A stretch of DNA of 64,000 nucleotides, taken from Kovacikia minuta CCNUW1. GTDB taxonomy: Bacteria > Cyanobacteriota > Cyanobacteriia > Leptolyngbyales > Leptolyngbyaceae. This document shows, one piece after another, positions 48,757 to 57,595 of this stretch; within the stretch, counting starts at the first letter, position 1; each line of letters starts with the position of its first letter. The stretch covers positions 6,520,536 through 6,584,535 of the forward strand of contig NZ_CP083582.1 in assembly GCF_020091585.1 (NCBI RefSeq), in the 5' to 3' direction. The notes under the pieces are model-generated. The model did not search any database. It was given only the letters and a program-made list of their open reading frames with translations, and had not been told where the DNA came from. The position numbers were made by a program, and so were the translations under genes.

Positions 48757-50463
48757 TTGGACAGACCACTACGATCGCCGCTGAACCATACTTCTCCACT
48801 TGAAGGAAATGCTCCCCATCTACGGGAGGAGCTGAGCGGATACTATTGTCCAATTGAGAGCAACGAACCGCTTTATAAAAAAATTGCCCGCTTTAAGGCT
48901 CTGCATCAACATCTGAAAGCCGATGGTGCGTCGATCAATGGGCATGATTCCTATCAGGGGTCTATCCTGTTTCGATTGGCAAACCAAATCCGCAATTCCC
49001 TAGATCTGGAAACGATCCTGCAAACAACCGTTAGTGAAGTTCGAAATCTCCTGCACGTCGATCGCTGCCACTTCATCTGGTGCTTACCCTGCGGAGACCA
49101 GATGAATCTAACCATTACCCATGAATCTAAAACTCAAGCCCTACCCAGCCTTCTAGGTGATTTTCCCACCCAGGATGAATCCTTCCTGGCAACCGCGATC
49201 GCCCATTTGCAGCAACTCAGAATTGATGATGTCACCAATAGTGCTGATTTGACCCTGGAGGCGCGATCGCTGCTGATGCGGTTTGGGATGGCTGCCTGCC
49301 TGCTATTTCCGCTGAAGACCCATTCTGGACAGTTTGGTGCAATTCTGTGCAGCCATTGCAGCAACCTGAGGATATGGTCAGACAACGAAGTAGAGCTACT
49401 TCAAGCGGTGACCGATCAGGTGGCGATCGCCCTTGACCAGGCAGAGCTGTTGGCACGGGCAAGGGCAACGGCTCTGGCAGCGCAAACCCAGGCAGACTAT
49501 CTTTCAGAAGCATTGAAGAAGCTCCAACAAACCCAGGCGCAGCTTGTCCAGCATGAAAAAATGTCCAGCCTGGGGCAATTGGTAGCCGGGGTTGCCCACG
49601 AAATCAACAATCCGGTGAATTTCATCAGCGGCAACATTACCCACGCAACGAACTACATTCAAAACCTGCTAGAACTTTTGCAGCTCTACCAGGAATGCCA
49701 CCCCCAACCCGATCCTCGGATTGAGGCAAAGGTGGAAGAGATCGATTTAATGTTTCTAATCGACGATTTGCTGAAGATCTTGTCTTCAATGGCAATGGGA
49801 ACCGATCGCATTCGCCAGATTGTTTTATCCCTGCGAAACTTCTCTCGCCTTGATGAGGCAGAGGTGAAACCTGTCGATATTCATGAAGGGATCGAAAACA
49901 CCCTGTTGATTCTAAAAAGTCGTTTAAGGATCACGAGTAAGGGACAGGATATTCGCATCGTTAGGGAGTACGGCAAACTGCCTCTGGTGGAATGCTACGC
50001 TGGGCAATTGAATCAGGTTTTTATGAATATCTTAGGGAATGCGATCGATGCTTTAGAAGAACGCATGAAGACCCCTGATCTGACCCTGGAGCATTGGGAC
50101 AAACCGTGCCCACCCGAAGAAGGTAGGAGCAGTTCTCAATTTTCACCACGCCCTGCTCAATTCTCCGATCCCACAATCCTGATTCAAACTGACATCATTG
50201 AGGATTCTGATTCAGCCGTGCCCCATGTAGCCATCCGGATTCGGGACAATGGGATTGGCATGGACGAATCGGTTAAACAAAAACTCTTCAACCCGTTTTT
50301 TACAACCAAACCTGTTGGCAAAGGGACAGGACTCGGATTATCAATTAGTTATCAGATTATTGTTGATAAGCATAATGGCATTCTGAAATGTACATCGGAG
50401 CCAGGACATGGGACAGAATTTTTGATTCAGATCCCAATTCGATCGACTGCTTTGCCTACTTAA
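48757..50463 (+). CDS. GAF-domain histidine kinase
   Basis: The protein has 568 residues and no membrane helix. The TTG start follows GAAGGA about 16 bases upstream. Residues about 75-228 form a GAF domain, followed by a coiled coil (about 235-270). The kinase core is of the HisKA class used by large cyanobacterial sensors, with His281 in VAHEINNPVNFISGN, and the HATPase carries DNGIGMDES and GKGTGLGLSISYQI. A charged, Ser/Pro-rich insert (about 445-490) lies in the same ATPase loop as the repeat inserts of the main cluster, but it is not made of the heptamer repeats. The next gene, 21 bases downstream, is a receiver. Confidence 0.92.
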   Translation: MDRPLRSPLNHTSPLEGNAPHLREELSGYYCPIESNEPLYKKIARFKALHQHLKADGASINGHDSYQGSILFRLANQIRNSLDLETILQTTVSEVRNLLHVDRCHFIWCLPCGDQMNLTITHESKTQALPSLLGDFPTQDESFLATAIAHLQQLRIDDVTNSADLTLEARSLLMRFGMAACLLFPLKTHSGQFGAILCSHCSNLRIWSDNEVELLQAVTDQVAIALDQAELLARARATALAAQTQADYLSEALKKLQQTQAQLVQHEKMSSLGQLVAGVAHEINNPVNFISGNITHATNYIQNLLELLQLYQECHPQPDPRIEAKVEEIDLMFLIDDLLKILSSMAMGTDRIRQIVLSLRNFSRLDEAEVKPVDIHEGIENTLLILKSRLRITSKGQDIRIVREYGKLPLVECYAGQLNQVFMNILGNAIDALEERMKTPDLTLEHWDKPCPPEEGRSSSQFSPRPAQFSDPTILIQTDIIEDSDSAVPHVAIRIRDNGIGMDESVKQKLFNPFFTTKPVGKGTGLGLSISYQIIVDKHNGILKCTSEPGHGTEFLIQIPIRSTALPT

Positions 50464-50484
50464 ATTAGCGAAGGAATCAGAACC

Positions 50485-50871
50485 ATGTCTGCAACGGCGT
50501 CACCCCTTCCAACTGTTCTATCGGTAGATGATAGCCAGGTCGTCCAAAAATTGATTCAGCGTGCACTGGTAGCAGAATATCGCGTTTTACTTTGTGGTAG
50601 TTCGGTGCAGGCCCTATCCCTGATGAACCAGGAACCCGTCGAAGTGCTGTTGCTGGATGTATCAATGCCAGAAATTGATGGCTTAGACTTTTGTCGTACC
50701 GTTCGCAGCATTCCCCAATTCCAGGCTTTGCCGATCGTCATGCTGACTGCCCGTGGTAGCAGTTTCGACAAAGTGCAGGGAAGACTAGCTGGCGCTACCG
50801 AATATCTAACGAAACCATTTGATGCGGAACAACTGCGTCAGATTATTCGAAGCCTGATAAAAACCAAATGA
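50485..50871 (+). CDS. single-domain response regulator
   Basis: The protein has 128 residues: acidic pocket LSVDDSQVVQ, phospho-Asp in LLLDVSMPEIDG, Thr in IVMLTARGS and Lys in EYLTKPFDA. There is no output domain. The 21-base spacing after the GAF kinase makes it the likely partner. A short hairpin with four Ts follows at 50911-50935. Confidence 0.92.
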   Translation: MSATASPLPTVLSVDDSQVVQKLIQRALVAEYRVLLCGSSVQALSLMNQEPVEVLLLDVSMPEIDGLDFCRTVRSIPQFQALPIVMLTARGSSFDKVQGRLAGATEYLTKPFDAEQLRQIIRSLIKTK

Positions 50872-50910
50872 AACCCATTGCAAATAAAACTTAATGCTCT
50901 AAAACGGCTC

Positions 50911-50935
50911 AGATCTTTCTATTGGAAGATCTTTT
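50911..50935 (+). terminator. weak rho-independent terminator
   Basis: AGATCTTTC (50911-50919) pairs with GGAAGATCT (50924-50932) with one G-T pair, and TTTT follows. It lies 40 bases after the receiver gene and about 80 before psaE. Confidence 0.5.
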
Positions 50936-51013
50936 GCCCTTAAAGTTCGTGATAAGTCCTATCTAGGCATTACACTTAGTGTCTAGATCCTTACTTAACG
51001 ATGAGGGAAAACT

Positions 51014-51385
51014 ATGGTTTCGAGAGGCTCTAAGGTTCGGGTTCTCCGCAAAGAATCTTATTGGTTTAAAGACATTGGAACAGTGGCTTCCATTGACCAG
51101 AGTGGTATTAAATATCCCGTTATTGTGCGGTTTGAAAAACTGAACTATGCAGGGGTCAATACCAACAACTTTGCAGAAAGCGAGTTAGAAGAAGTTGGGC
51201 GCAGTTCAGCTAAGGCTGGAAAATCCGCTGCTTCCGGTGGCAAACAAACCACGATCGACCCAGAAACGCGCAGAACCGGGCAGGGCGCAAAACAGGATGT
51301 AAGACCAGGGGCAGCGCCTGAGGCTCCAGGTACAGATGGCACGGGCGTTGAGGGTGACCCAAACCAGGGAACAGAATCCCGTTAA
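51014..51385 (+). CDS. psaE: photosystem I reaction centre subunit IV, with long C-terminal tail
   Basis: The protein has 123 residues. Residues 1-61 form the SH3-like PsaE fold ([19 protein letters not shown], then [28 protein letters not shown]). Typical cyanobacterial PsaE ends soon after this point, at about 70-75 residues. Here a further ~55-residue Gly/Pro/Thr-rich, probably disordered tail follows (62-123). PsaE sits on the stromal side of photosystem I and helps ferredoxin docking and cyclic electron flow. The gene is monocistronic. The tail is in frame and has ordinary codon use. Confidence 0.95.
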   Translation: MVSRGSKVRVLRKESYWFKDIGTVASIDQSGIKYPVIVRFEKLNYAGVNTNNFAESELEEVGRSSAKAGKSAASGGKQTTIDPETRRTGQGAKQDVRPGAAPEAPGTDGTGVEGDPNQGTESR

Positions 51386-51527
51386 ATTGATTATCAAAGA
51401 ATTCACATTTAGATCCCTGGCTTTCTTAAAAAGTCGGGGATTTAAGCTATTTTGATTCCTTCACGCGGCTTCAGTACTCAGTTCTTACCTTCTGCCATTG
51501 GTAACATCCCCCCTGCCACCTCCATCC

Positions 51528-51632
51528 CTGGAGCGTCGGTACAGAAACCGGGGTTCTTCTGTGAGATGCCCACTTTTCGTTAATATCCTCACCAGAAACC
51601 CAGTTTTTCGAAATACTGTACGGATGCTCTAG
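51528..51632. repeat. 105-base MITE, copy 2
   Basis: It starts CTGGAGCGTCGGTACAG and ends CTGTACGGATGCTCTAG, and is the same length as the copy at 31291-31395, with about 85-90% identity by eye. It lies in the 361-base gap between psaE and crtO; the rest of that gap holds a promoter region and an imperfect hairpin (about 51412-51440) but no gene. Confidence 0.85.
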
Positions 51633-51746
51633 TGCTTCTCCTAAATCTCTACCTTGGGAAGAGGTTTGTAAAAATAAAGCTTGTTTACTTTAAGAACAGG
51701 TTCTTTAAACCTCCTCTCAGTAAAGCTAGGTTTTCGAGGCTAGAAG

Positions 51747-53442
51747 ATGCAAGAGTACGATGTTGTCATAATTGGTGCGGGTCACAATGGGTTAGTCTGT
51801 GCTGCTTACCTGCTCAAAGCAGGGTACAGTGTTCTGCTTTTGGAGAAGCGATCGGTTCCTGGTGGAGCAGCCACCACAGAGGAGGCATTGCCCGAAGAAG
51901 CACCTGGCTTTAAGTTCAATCTGTGCGCGATCGACCATGAATTTATTCATCTGGGGCCAGTTGTAGAAGAACTGGAATTACATAAATACGGATTAGAGTA
52001 TTTGTTCTGTGATCCGGTTGTATTTTGCCCCCATCCCGATGGTAAATATTTCCTGGGACACCGTTCTGTTGAAAAAACCTGCGCTGAAATTGAACGCTAC
52101 AGTCCCCGTGATGCTAAACGCTATGCCGAGTTTGCAGAACACTGGCAGCGGGTGATTGGGGCAATGATTCCGATGTTCAATGCACCACCAAAATCCCTGA
52201 TTGATATTGTTGGTAACTACGACATCAAGAAAATTCAGGATTTGTTCTCGGTGCTTGGTTCCCCCAACAAAACGTTGGATCTGATCCGCACCATGCTCAA
52301 CAGTGCGGAAGACGTGGTGAACGAGTGGTTTGATTCAGAATTCATCAAGGCTCCCCTTGCCCGATTGGCATCAGAACTGGGTGCCCCCCCTTCTATGAAA
52401 ACGCTGGGTGTGGGCATGATCATGATGGCAATGCGCCACAATCCGGGTATGGCAAGACCCAAAGGGGGCACAGGCGCACTGGTAAAAGCTCTATTGAACC
52501 TCGTTACCTCCCTGGGTGGGAAGGTTCTGACCGATCAACAGGTGAAGCAGGTAATGGTAGATAACGGACGTGCGGTGGGGGTTCAAACCATCAACGGCGA
52601 AGAATACCGGGCAACCAAAGGTGTGATCTCGAATATTGATGCGAAACGACTGTTTTTGCACCTGATGAATAGTTCAGATGTGGATGCGGCTGATCCAGAT
52701 TTGCGCGATCGCCTGGATCGGCGCATCGTCAACAACAACGAAACCATTCTCAAGATTGACCTGGCAATGTCAGAACCGTTGCGATTCGAGCATCACAACC
52801 ATCGGGATGAGTACCTGATTGGTTCGGTGTTAATTGCAGATTCGGTGAAACAGGTGGAAAAAGCCCACAGTGACCCCAGTCAGGGCATTATTCCAGACGA
52901 TGACCCATCCATGTATGTGGTGCAACCAACCATGCTCGATCCCTCGATGGCACCGGATGGTCAACATACGCTCTGGATTGAGTACTTTGCACCTTACAAG
53001 ATTGCGGGTCTGGAAGGAACGGGACAATATGGCACCGGTTGGACTGACGAATTGAAGAATAAGGTCGCTGATCGTTGTATTGACAAACTGGCAGAGTACG
53101 CACCCAATGTGAAAAATGCCACGATCGCTCGCCGGGTAGAAAGCCCAGCGGAATTGGGCGCACGGTTGGGTGCATTCAACGGCAACTACTATCACATCGA
53201 TATGAGCCTGGATCAGATGATTTTCGTTCCGACCCTTGCCAGAAATCGCTAATTACAAAACGCCGATCGAGGGACTATTTCTGACAGGGGCTGGAACCCA
53301 TCCAGGTGGTTCCATTTCGGGAATGCCAGGTCGCAACTGTGCGCGAGTATTTCTGAAATCGGAGCAGCCCTTTGTACAAACCTTGAAAGACCTGAGCAAC
53401 TCCGTTAAATCGACGGTTGGGTCTGTTTTGGGCGTGTTTTAG
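51747..53442 (+). pseudogene. crtO: CrtO-type beta-carotene ketolase, frame broken by one base
   Basis: This is a FAD-dependent, phytoene-desaturase-like oxidoreductase. The N-terminal dinucleotide motif is VVIIGAGHNGLVCAAYLL. The sequence closely follows cyanobacterial CrtO throughout (VPGGAATTE, CAIDHEFI, YSPRDA, NEWFDSE, ARPKGGTGAL, NNNETILKID, HTLWIEYFAPYKIAGLEG). The first frame stops at 53252, just before the conserved C-terminus. An extra G at 53226 is responsible. Removing it restores FRPLPEIANYKTPIEGLFLTG and the essential GGSISGMPGRNCA flavin-binding end, terminating at 53442. CrtO converts beta-carotene to echinenone or canthaxanthin. As drawn the enzyme would lack its flavin-binding C-terminus. 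Confidence 0.92.
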
Positions 53443-53495
53443 GGTCTCAGTGACATGAGATGTCCTAACTTGCATAGCTATGGCTATAAATCGCC

Positions 53496-53885
53496 TTAAA
53501 TAATCATCGCAATACACTCAATCTCCACCAACACATCCTTGGGCAGTCGGGAAACTTCCACACAGGCGCGGGCGGGGGCGGTTGCCTCGTCAAAATAGCG
53601 GGCATAGACCGCGTTCATAACGGCAAAATTGTTCATATCTGAAAGAAAGACACTGGTCTTAACCACATCCTCCAGGGTTGCCCCTGCCGCTTCCAGGATT
53701 GCCTTTAAGTTCGCCATCACTTGTTCCGTTTGCTGCGTTATATCCTCGCCCACGATCGCACCCGTCTCCGGGTCAAGCGGAACCTGTCCAGCGACGAAGA
53801 CCATTTCTCCAGTGGCAGCGATCGCCTGATTATAAGGACCAACAGGAGCAGGGGCGCGATCGGTACGAATAATTTTGCGTGGCAT
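53496..53885 (-). CDS. ridA: RidA-family enamine/imine deaminase
   Basis: The protein has 129 residues, the usual length. It carries the family signatures [25 protein letters not shown] and the C-terminal [22 protein letters not shown] with the catalytic Arg. RidA hydrolyses reactive 2-aminoacrylate and related imines released by PLP enzymes, including those in isoleucine metabolism. It forms trimers in the cytoplasm. It converges with crtO. Confidence 0.96.
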   Translation of the reverse strand: MPRKIIRTDRAPAPVGPYNQAIAATGEMVFVAGQVPLDPETGAIVGEDITQQTEQVMANLKAILEAAGATLEDVVKTSVFLSDMNNFAVMNAVYARYFDEATAPARACVEVSRLPKDVLVEIECIAMII

Positions 53886-54014
53886 AGGGGGGAAGAAAGG
53901 ATGAAGGATGAGGGATGGAGGATGAGAGAGTTATGAGTTAATGAATTATGAGTTATGAGTTGGGTAATGGGGTGTGGGGTGTGGGCTTGCTCCTACCACC
54001 TACCACCTACCACC

Positions 54015-54446
54015 TCACCCCAACCGAGGTCTAATGCCGTAATTTCGGTAATTCAAATAATCCCGCAAAATTTGGTCGTGGTCAAAGCAGAGGTTGGAGG
54101 GAATTTCCCAGGGTTCAAAAGTACCCAGGTGTTTGGCGTCATCTCCAGCTTTGGGTTCACCCCGGGCGGTTGCTATAAAGACAACGCCCAGAGTGTGTTG
54201 GCGCGGGTCGCGATCGGGAGCGGAGTAGACATGAAACTGTTCCACCAGTTCCACTTGTAAGCCGGTTTCTTCCTCCGCTTCCCGTTTGGCAGCCGTTTCT
54301 ACCGATTCCCCATAATCCACAAATCCGCCTGGAATTGCCCAGCCATAGGGCGGGTTCAGTCGTTCAATCAGGACGATCGGACGGTGGGGACGATCCACCA
54401 GTTCGATTACAATATCGACAGTGGGGGCGGGATTACGATAAGTCAC
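54015..54446 (-). CDS. Nudix hydrolase
   Basis: The protein has 143 residues. The Nudix box spans residues 41-63 (Gly41, Glu47, Arg55-Glu56, Glu58-Glu60, Gly62). The flanking sequence [16 protein letters not shown] and the [22 protein letters not shown] strand resemble ADP-ribose pyrophosphatase-type or NrtR-related family members. The substrate cannot be assigned. It is on the same strand as ndhO and ridA, with repeats between the genes. Confidence 0.93.
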   Translation of the reverse strand: MTYRNPAPTVDIVIELVDRPHRPIVLIERLNPPYGWAIPGGFVDYGESVETAAKREAEEETGLQVELVEQFHVYSAPDRDPRQHTLGVVFIATARGEPKAGDDAKHLGTFEPWEIPSNLCFDHDQILRDYLNYRNYGIRPRLG

Positions 54447-54483
54447 AGAGGATGGGGTGGGAAATGAGGGATACTCGATGATA

Positions 54484-54744
54484 TCATTCCTGTGCTTCCT
54501 CTGCTTCTTTCTTAGCCGCTGCTGGTTTGGGGTTAAACGACTCTAACTGATCCTGCCGCAACCAGATATTGGGAGTCGGCGTAATTCCCCACTTGACCTG
54601 AGCATAGTCCCCGCTTAAATCCACCACTTCACCGGGAGTTTCAAAGATATAGGCAGGAAAGCGCCCATCACTGGCTTTTGCTTCCAAACTGTTCTCCAGC
54701 TTTTCCTTCACCGCTTTCACCATCTCACCACGTTTTACTGGCAT
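54484..54744 (-). CDS. ndhO: NAD(P)H-quinone oxidoreductase subunit O
   Basis: The protein has 86 residues from ATG 54744. The longer frame to 54777 starts outside the conserved region. [24 protein letters not shown], then [20 protein letters not shown] and [14 protein letters not shown], are typical of NdhO. NdhO is a small stromal-side subunit of the cyanobacterial NDH-1 complex, near the ferredoxin site, and affects cyclic electron flow. The C-terminus is an Ala/Glu/Lys tail. Confidence 0.95.
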   Translation of the reverse strand: MPVKRGEMVKAVKEKLENSLEAKASDGRFPAYIFETPGEVVDLSGDYAQVKWGITPTPNIWLRQDQLESFNPKPAAAKKEAEEAQE

Positions 54745-55120
54745 AGTTATCCACACTAAAGAGATTTCTTTCAGCATTGTAAGGGAGAGGGAAGGCAGAA
54801 GGCAGAAGGCAGAAGGCAGAAGCTATAAAGTTTTCTAAGCGAAAGAATAGAGGTTAGCCTCCACCACAATCACTACCACTACTGCCACCCCAATCCCCAA
54901 TCCCCCCAATCGCCCTCATAACTCTTGAAGCGATCTGGCTTAGGATTTGGATGATTATGTGAATCCGTTTTACAACTCCTCATGATTGCCGCTTACTAAG
55001 CCTCTTACAGCCAGTTTCATTTGGCTCACCCACACCCCACACCCCACACCCCACACCCCACGTCACAAGACTGTAGCTTACTGATCTGAAAACCGCTGTA
55101 ATTCTGACATACGCACATCA
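54745..55120. other. 376-base gap with repeats
   Basis: GGCAGAA heptamers (four copies, about 54792-54820) and CCCCACA heptamers (about 55029-55062) mark the repeat families. There is no supported gene. The promoter of the DUF429 gene should lie near 55065-55120. Confidence 0.6.
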
Positions 55121-55281
55121 ATGAAATTCTTGGGCATCGATCTGGGTTGGAGTTCGGGGGCGAGTGGGTTGTGTTGTCTGGAGTGGCGGGATGGCAGACT
55201 GGAACTGTTGGATTTGCAGCGGCAGGCAGCGATCGCCGACATCCTCACCTGGATTGATACCTGGGTTCCCCCTCATGAATC

Positions 55282-56471
55282 GTAGGGTTGATTCATTCTA
55301 GTAGAGGATTATTAAGCTAGATCAGGAGGACATATAGATACCCGTTTCCAAAGCTCATCATGACTCTCATTGAAGCTCTCAAAACCATTCCTGACCATCG
55401 ACGTGGTGCTGGACAGCGCTATCCGCTCTGGGTGTTTCTGTTGTTAATCATTCTGGGAACAATGAGCGGCTATCGCGGTTATCGTGGGTTAACTCGCTTT
55501 ATGCTACGACATCAAGAGACCCTCTCCGAACAGTTAGGGTTACGACGAGCAGCATTACCGAGTTATTCAACGATTCGACGGTTATTGCTAGAGATTGACT
55601 TTAATGCGGTTGCCGATGCATTCAACAGTTGGGCACAAACAGCAGGATTAATGCAAGCTGGAGAAAACTGTGCGGTGGATGGCAAAAGCTTGAGGAATAC
55701 GGTTAACAATGCTCATGGTTCAGAGCAAAACTTTGTTAACGTCGTCTCGGTGTTCCAACTGGAGCAAGGATTGGTGGTGGGGCAAGCGGCTTTTGACAAT
55801 GGGGACAGAAGCGAGATTCAGGTAGTCTATGACCTGTTAGAGCGATTGCAGTTATCGGGAGTCACGATCAGCTTGGATGCTTTGCACGCCCAAAAAAACA
55901 GTTGAGTTGATTCATCAGCAGGGTAATGATTATGTGATTACCGTTAAAGCCAATCAGAAGACGCTTTATCAACAATTGCAGGCATTGGCACAAAGTGATG
56001 AAGTCGTGAGTGTTCATCTCGATAGCGAAACCACTCGTAGTCGTCAAACGACCCGCATTGCGTCAGTCTTTCCCTTGCCTGATGCGTTCAAAGACCAGTG
56101 GAGCGGTGCCCAACAGGGAGTCGAGGTGATTCGCTGCGGTCATCGTCAAGGGCAACCGTATTTAGAGCATCGCTACTACATCACCAGTTGGATGGACAAG
56201 GCAGATGCCTTGCAAGGGCGCATTCGGGCTCATTGGGGTATCGAGAATCTGTTGCATTGGGTCAAAGATGTGGTGCTGGGGGAAGACACTCACTCCATTT
56301 CTGCTCCTGCTGCGGCTACCTTGATGGCGTTGATTCGCAACTTGTCGATTACCTTATTCCGCCGAGCGGGGCATCGCTCGATTACAACTGCGATCGACCT
56401 TCTCAAAAACGACTTTTCTCAGCTATTGCCGATGCTTGACTTCCCCTCTGGCTAGAATAAATCAACCCTAC
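55282..56471 (+). mobile_element. ISAs1-like insertion sequence, 1190 bases
   Basis: The ends are inverted repeats: GTAGGGTTGATTCATTCTAG on the left, and CTAGAATAAATCAACCCTAC on the right, with one mismatch. A 10-base target duplication CTCATGAATC flanks the element (55272-55281 and 56472-56481). One transposase gene is present in two frames. The 10-base duplication and transposase family fit ISAs1. Confidence 0.95.
55360..56455 (+). pseudogene. ISAs1-family transposase, two frames
   Basis: The first frame (55360-55905, IPDHRRGAGQRYPLWVFLL, AVDGKSLR) and the second (to 56455, KTVELIHQQGNDYVITVKANQ, then HWGIENLLHWVKDVVLGED) are parts of one DDE transposase. The junction is a run of seven As at 55890-55896 (CGCCCAAAAAAACAG). 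The change needed is +1 (or -2), for example by loss of one A. The -1 reading hits a stop after three codons. The break is therefore an indel, either real inactivation or a homopolymer error. Confidence 0.88.
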
Positions 56472-57175
56472 CTCATGAATCGGGGATTGTTGCCGTCGAT
56501 GCCCCCACGTTAATTCCCAATCCAACCGGGATGCGATTGCCCGATCGCCTGGCTCACAAGTATTTTGGTCGTTACCATGCGGGCTGCTATCCCGCTAACC
56601 AGGGCAGTCAGTTTGCAGAACGCACGGTTGGTTTTGGTTTGAGTCTGGAAGCCAGGGGATTTCAGCATGCACCAACGATTCAACCCAAACAACCGGGACG
56701 GTTCCAGATCGAATCCTTTCCCCATCCAGCGATCGTTCATCTGTTCGGTCTGGAGCGCATCCTGAAATACAAAAAGGGAACCCTGGCGGAACGTCGGTCA
56801 GAACTGGCGAAACTCAAGCACTACATTTGCGATCGCCTGCCCCTCCTGGAACCCGCATTAGACGTAACCCAAAGCCCTATCATCCTCCCAGAACTTCCCT
56901 CTACTGGAGCAGCCCTCAAAGCCTTAGAGGATCAGTTGGACAGTATCATCTGTGCCTATATCGCAGCCCACTGGTGGTACTGGGGACTAGAGCGCAACCA
57001 GGTGTTGGGCGATCGGGCATCAGGATATATCGTTGTGCCTAACCCTCGAAAAGGATGAGGAAACGCAGCATTCACATCTCCATTCCGTCTGTCATAACAT
57101 ACTGATTAGGCTGCTGGCGCTATAACTGAAACAATGGATGCGTGAGGTTAAAGTATAGACAGAGGAAAAACCTTT

Positions 57176-57406
57176 ATGACAGAATCCCAAACGATCGAGG
57201 CTATCTACGAAGATGGGGTTTTACGCCCACTTCAAGTATTAGCAGGGTTGGCAGAGCATAGCAAAGTTAGACTCACAATTGAGGATGAAAAATCCTCGCC
57301 CCATCCCTTATCGAAGTTTGCGGGTATTCTCAGCGATGAGGAAGCCAGGGAGATGCAAGTGATGATTTCCGAAGAATTTGGCAAGATCGATCCCAATGGT
57401 TGGTGA
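57176..57406 (+). CDS. DUF104-type antitoxin
   Basis: The protein has 76 residues. The start IEAIYEDGVLRPLQVLAGLAEHSKVRLTI is the hallmark of the DUF104 (AF2212-like) antitoxins paired with PIN toxins. The C-terminal part (GILSDEEAREMQVMISEEFGKID) would bind the toxin. GAGG lies before the ATG. Its stop overlaps the start of a shortened PIN gene by 11 bases, the usual arrangement of this module. Confidence 0.88.
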   Translation: MTESQTIEAIYEDGVLRPLQVLAGLAEHSKVRLTIEDEKSSPHPLSKFAGILSDEEAREMQVMISEEFGKIDPNGW

Positions 57407-57572
57407 AATTGCCCTGGATACCTCTGTTGCCATTCGCTACCTCAATGGTGATCGCCCCATTCCTGAAAATGACGTATGGATTGCTTCTCAATGCTTAGAG
57501 CATCAGTGGACACTGGTAACAAATGACGAACACTTTAGCTACGTGGATGGTCTAGCCATTGAACGATGGTAG
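57396..57572 (+). pseudogene. internally deleted VapC/PIN toxin
   Basis: The 58-residue frame begins MVGEIALDTSVAIRYLNGDR, the first strand of a PIN toxin with its catalytic Asp. It jumps directly to PIPENDVWIASQCLEHQWTLVTNDEHFSYVDGL, the last third of the same fold with the other acidic residues. Normal VapC proteins have about 130 residues. About 70 residues of the centre, with the remaining active-site acidic residue and the dimer helices, are gone without a frame change. It should not be active as a ribonuclease. Confidence 0.85.
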
Positions 57573-57595
57573 GAGAGCCATGAGGAGAACCCGCT

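Larger units (their letters stand above)
55121..57058 (+). pseudogene. DUF429 protein gene interrupted by an insertion sequence
   Basis: The pieces 55121-55281 and 56482-57058, joined after removing the element and one target copy, give a single frame of 245 residues. It starts MKFLGIDLGWSSGASG (ribonuclease-H-like nucleotide fold) and continues HESGIVAVDAPTLIPNPTGM, RYHAGCYPANQG and IESFPHPAIVHLF. The DUF429 family is predicted to be nuclease-like or kinase-like, and its function is unknown. After insertion the first fragment stops within the element (PPHES*), so no full protein is made. The join is exact and in frame, and no other damage is seen, so the insertion appears recent. Confidence 0.93.

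Noticed and set aside
55886-55905. Programmed -1 frameshift signal in the transposase (A AAA AAC heptamer)
   Set aside because: The -1 frame meets a stop after three codons. The continuation lies in the +1 frame, so a simple indel is the better explanation.
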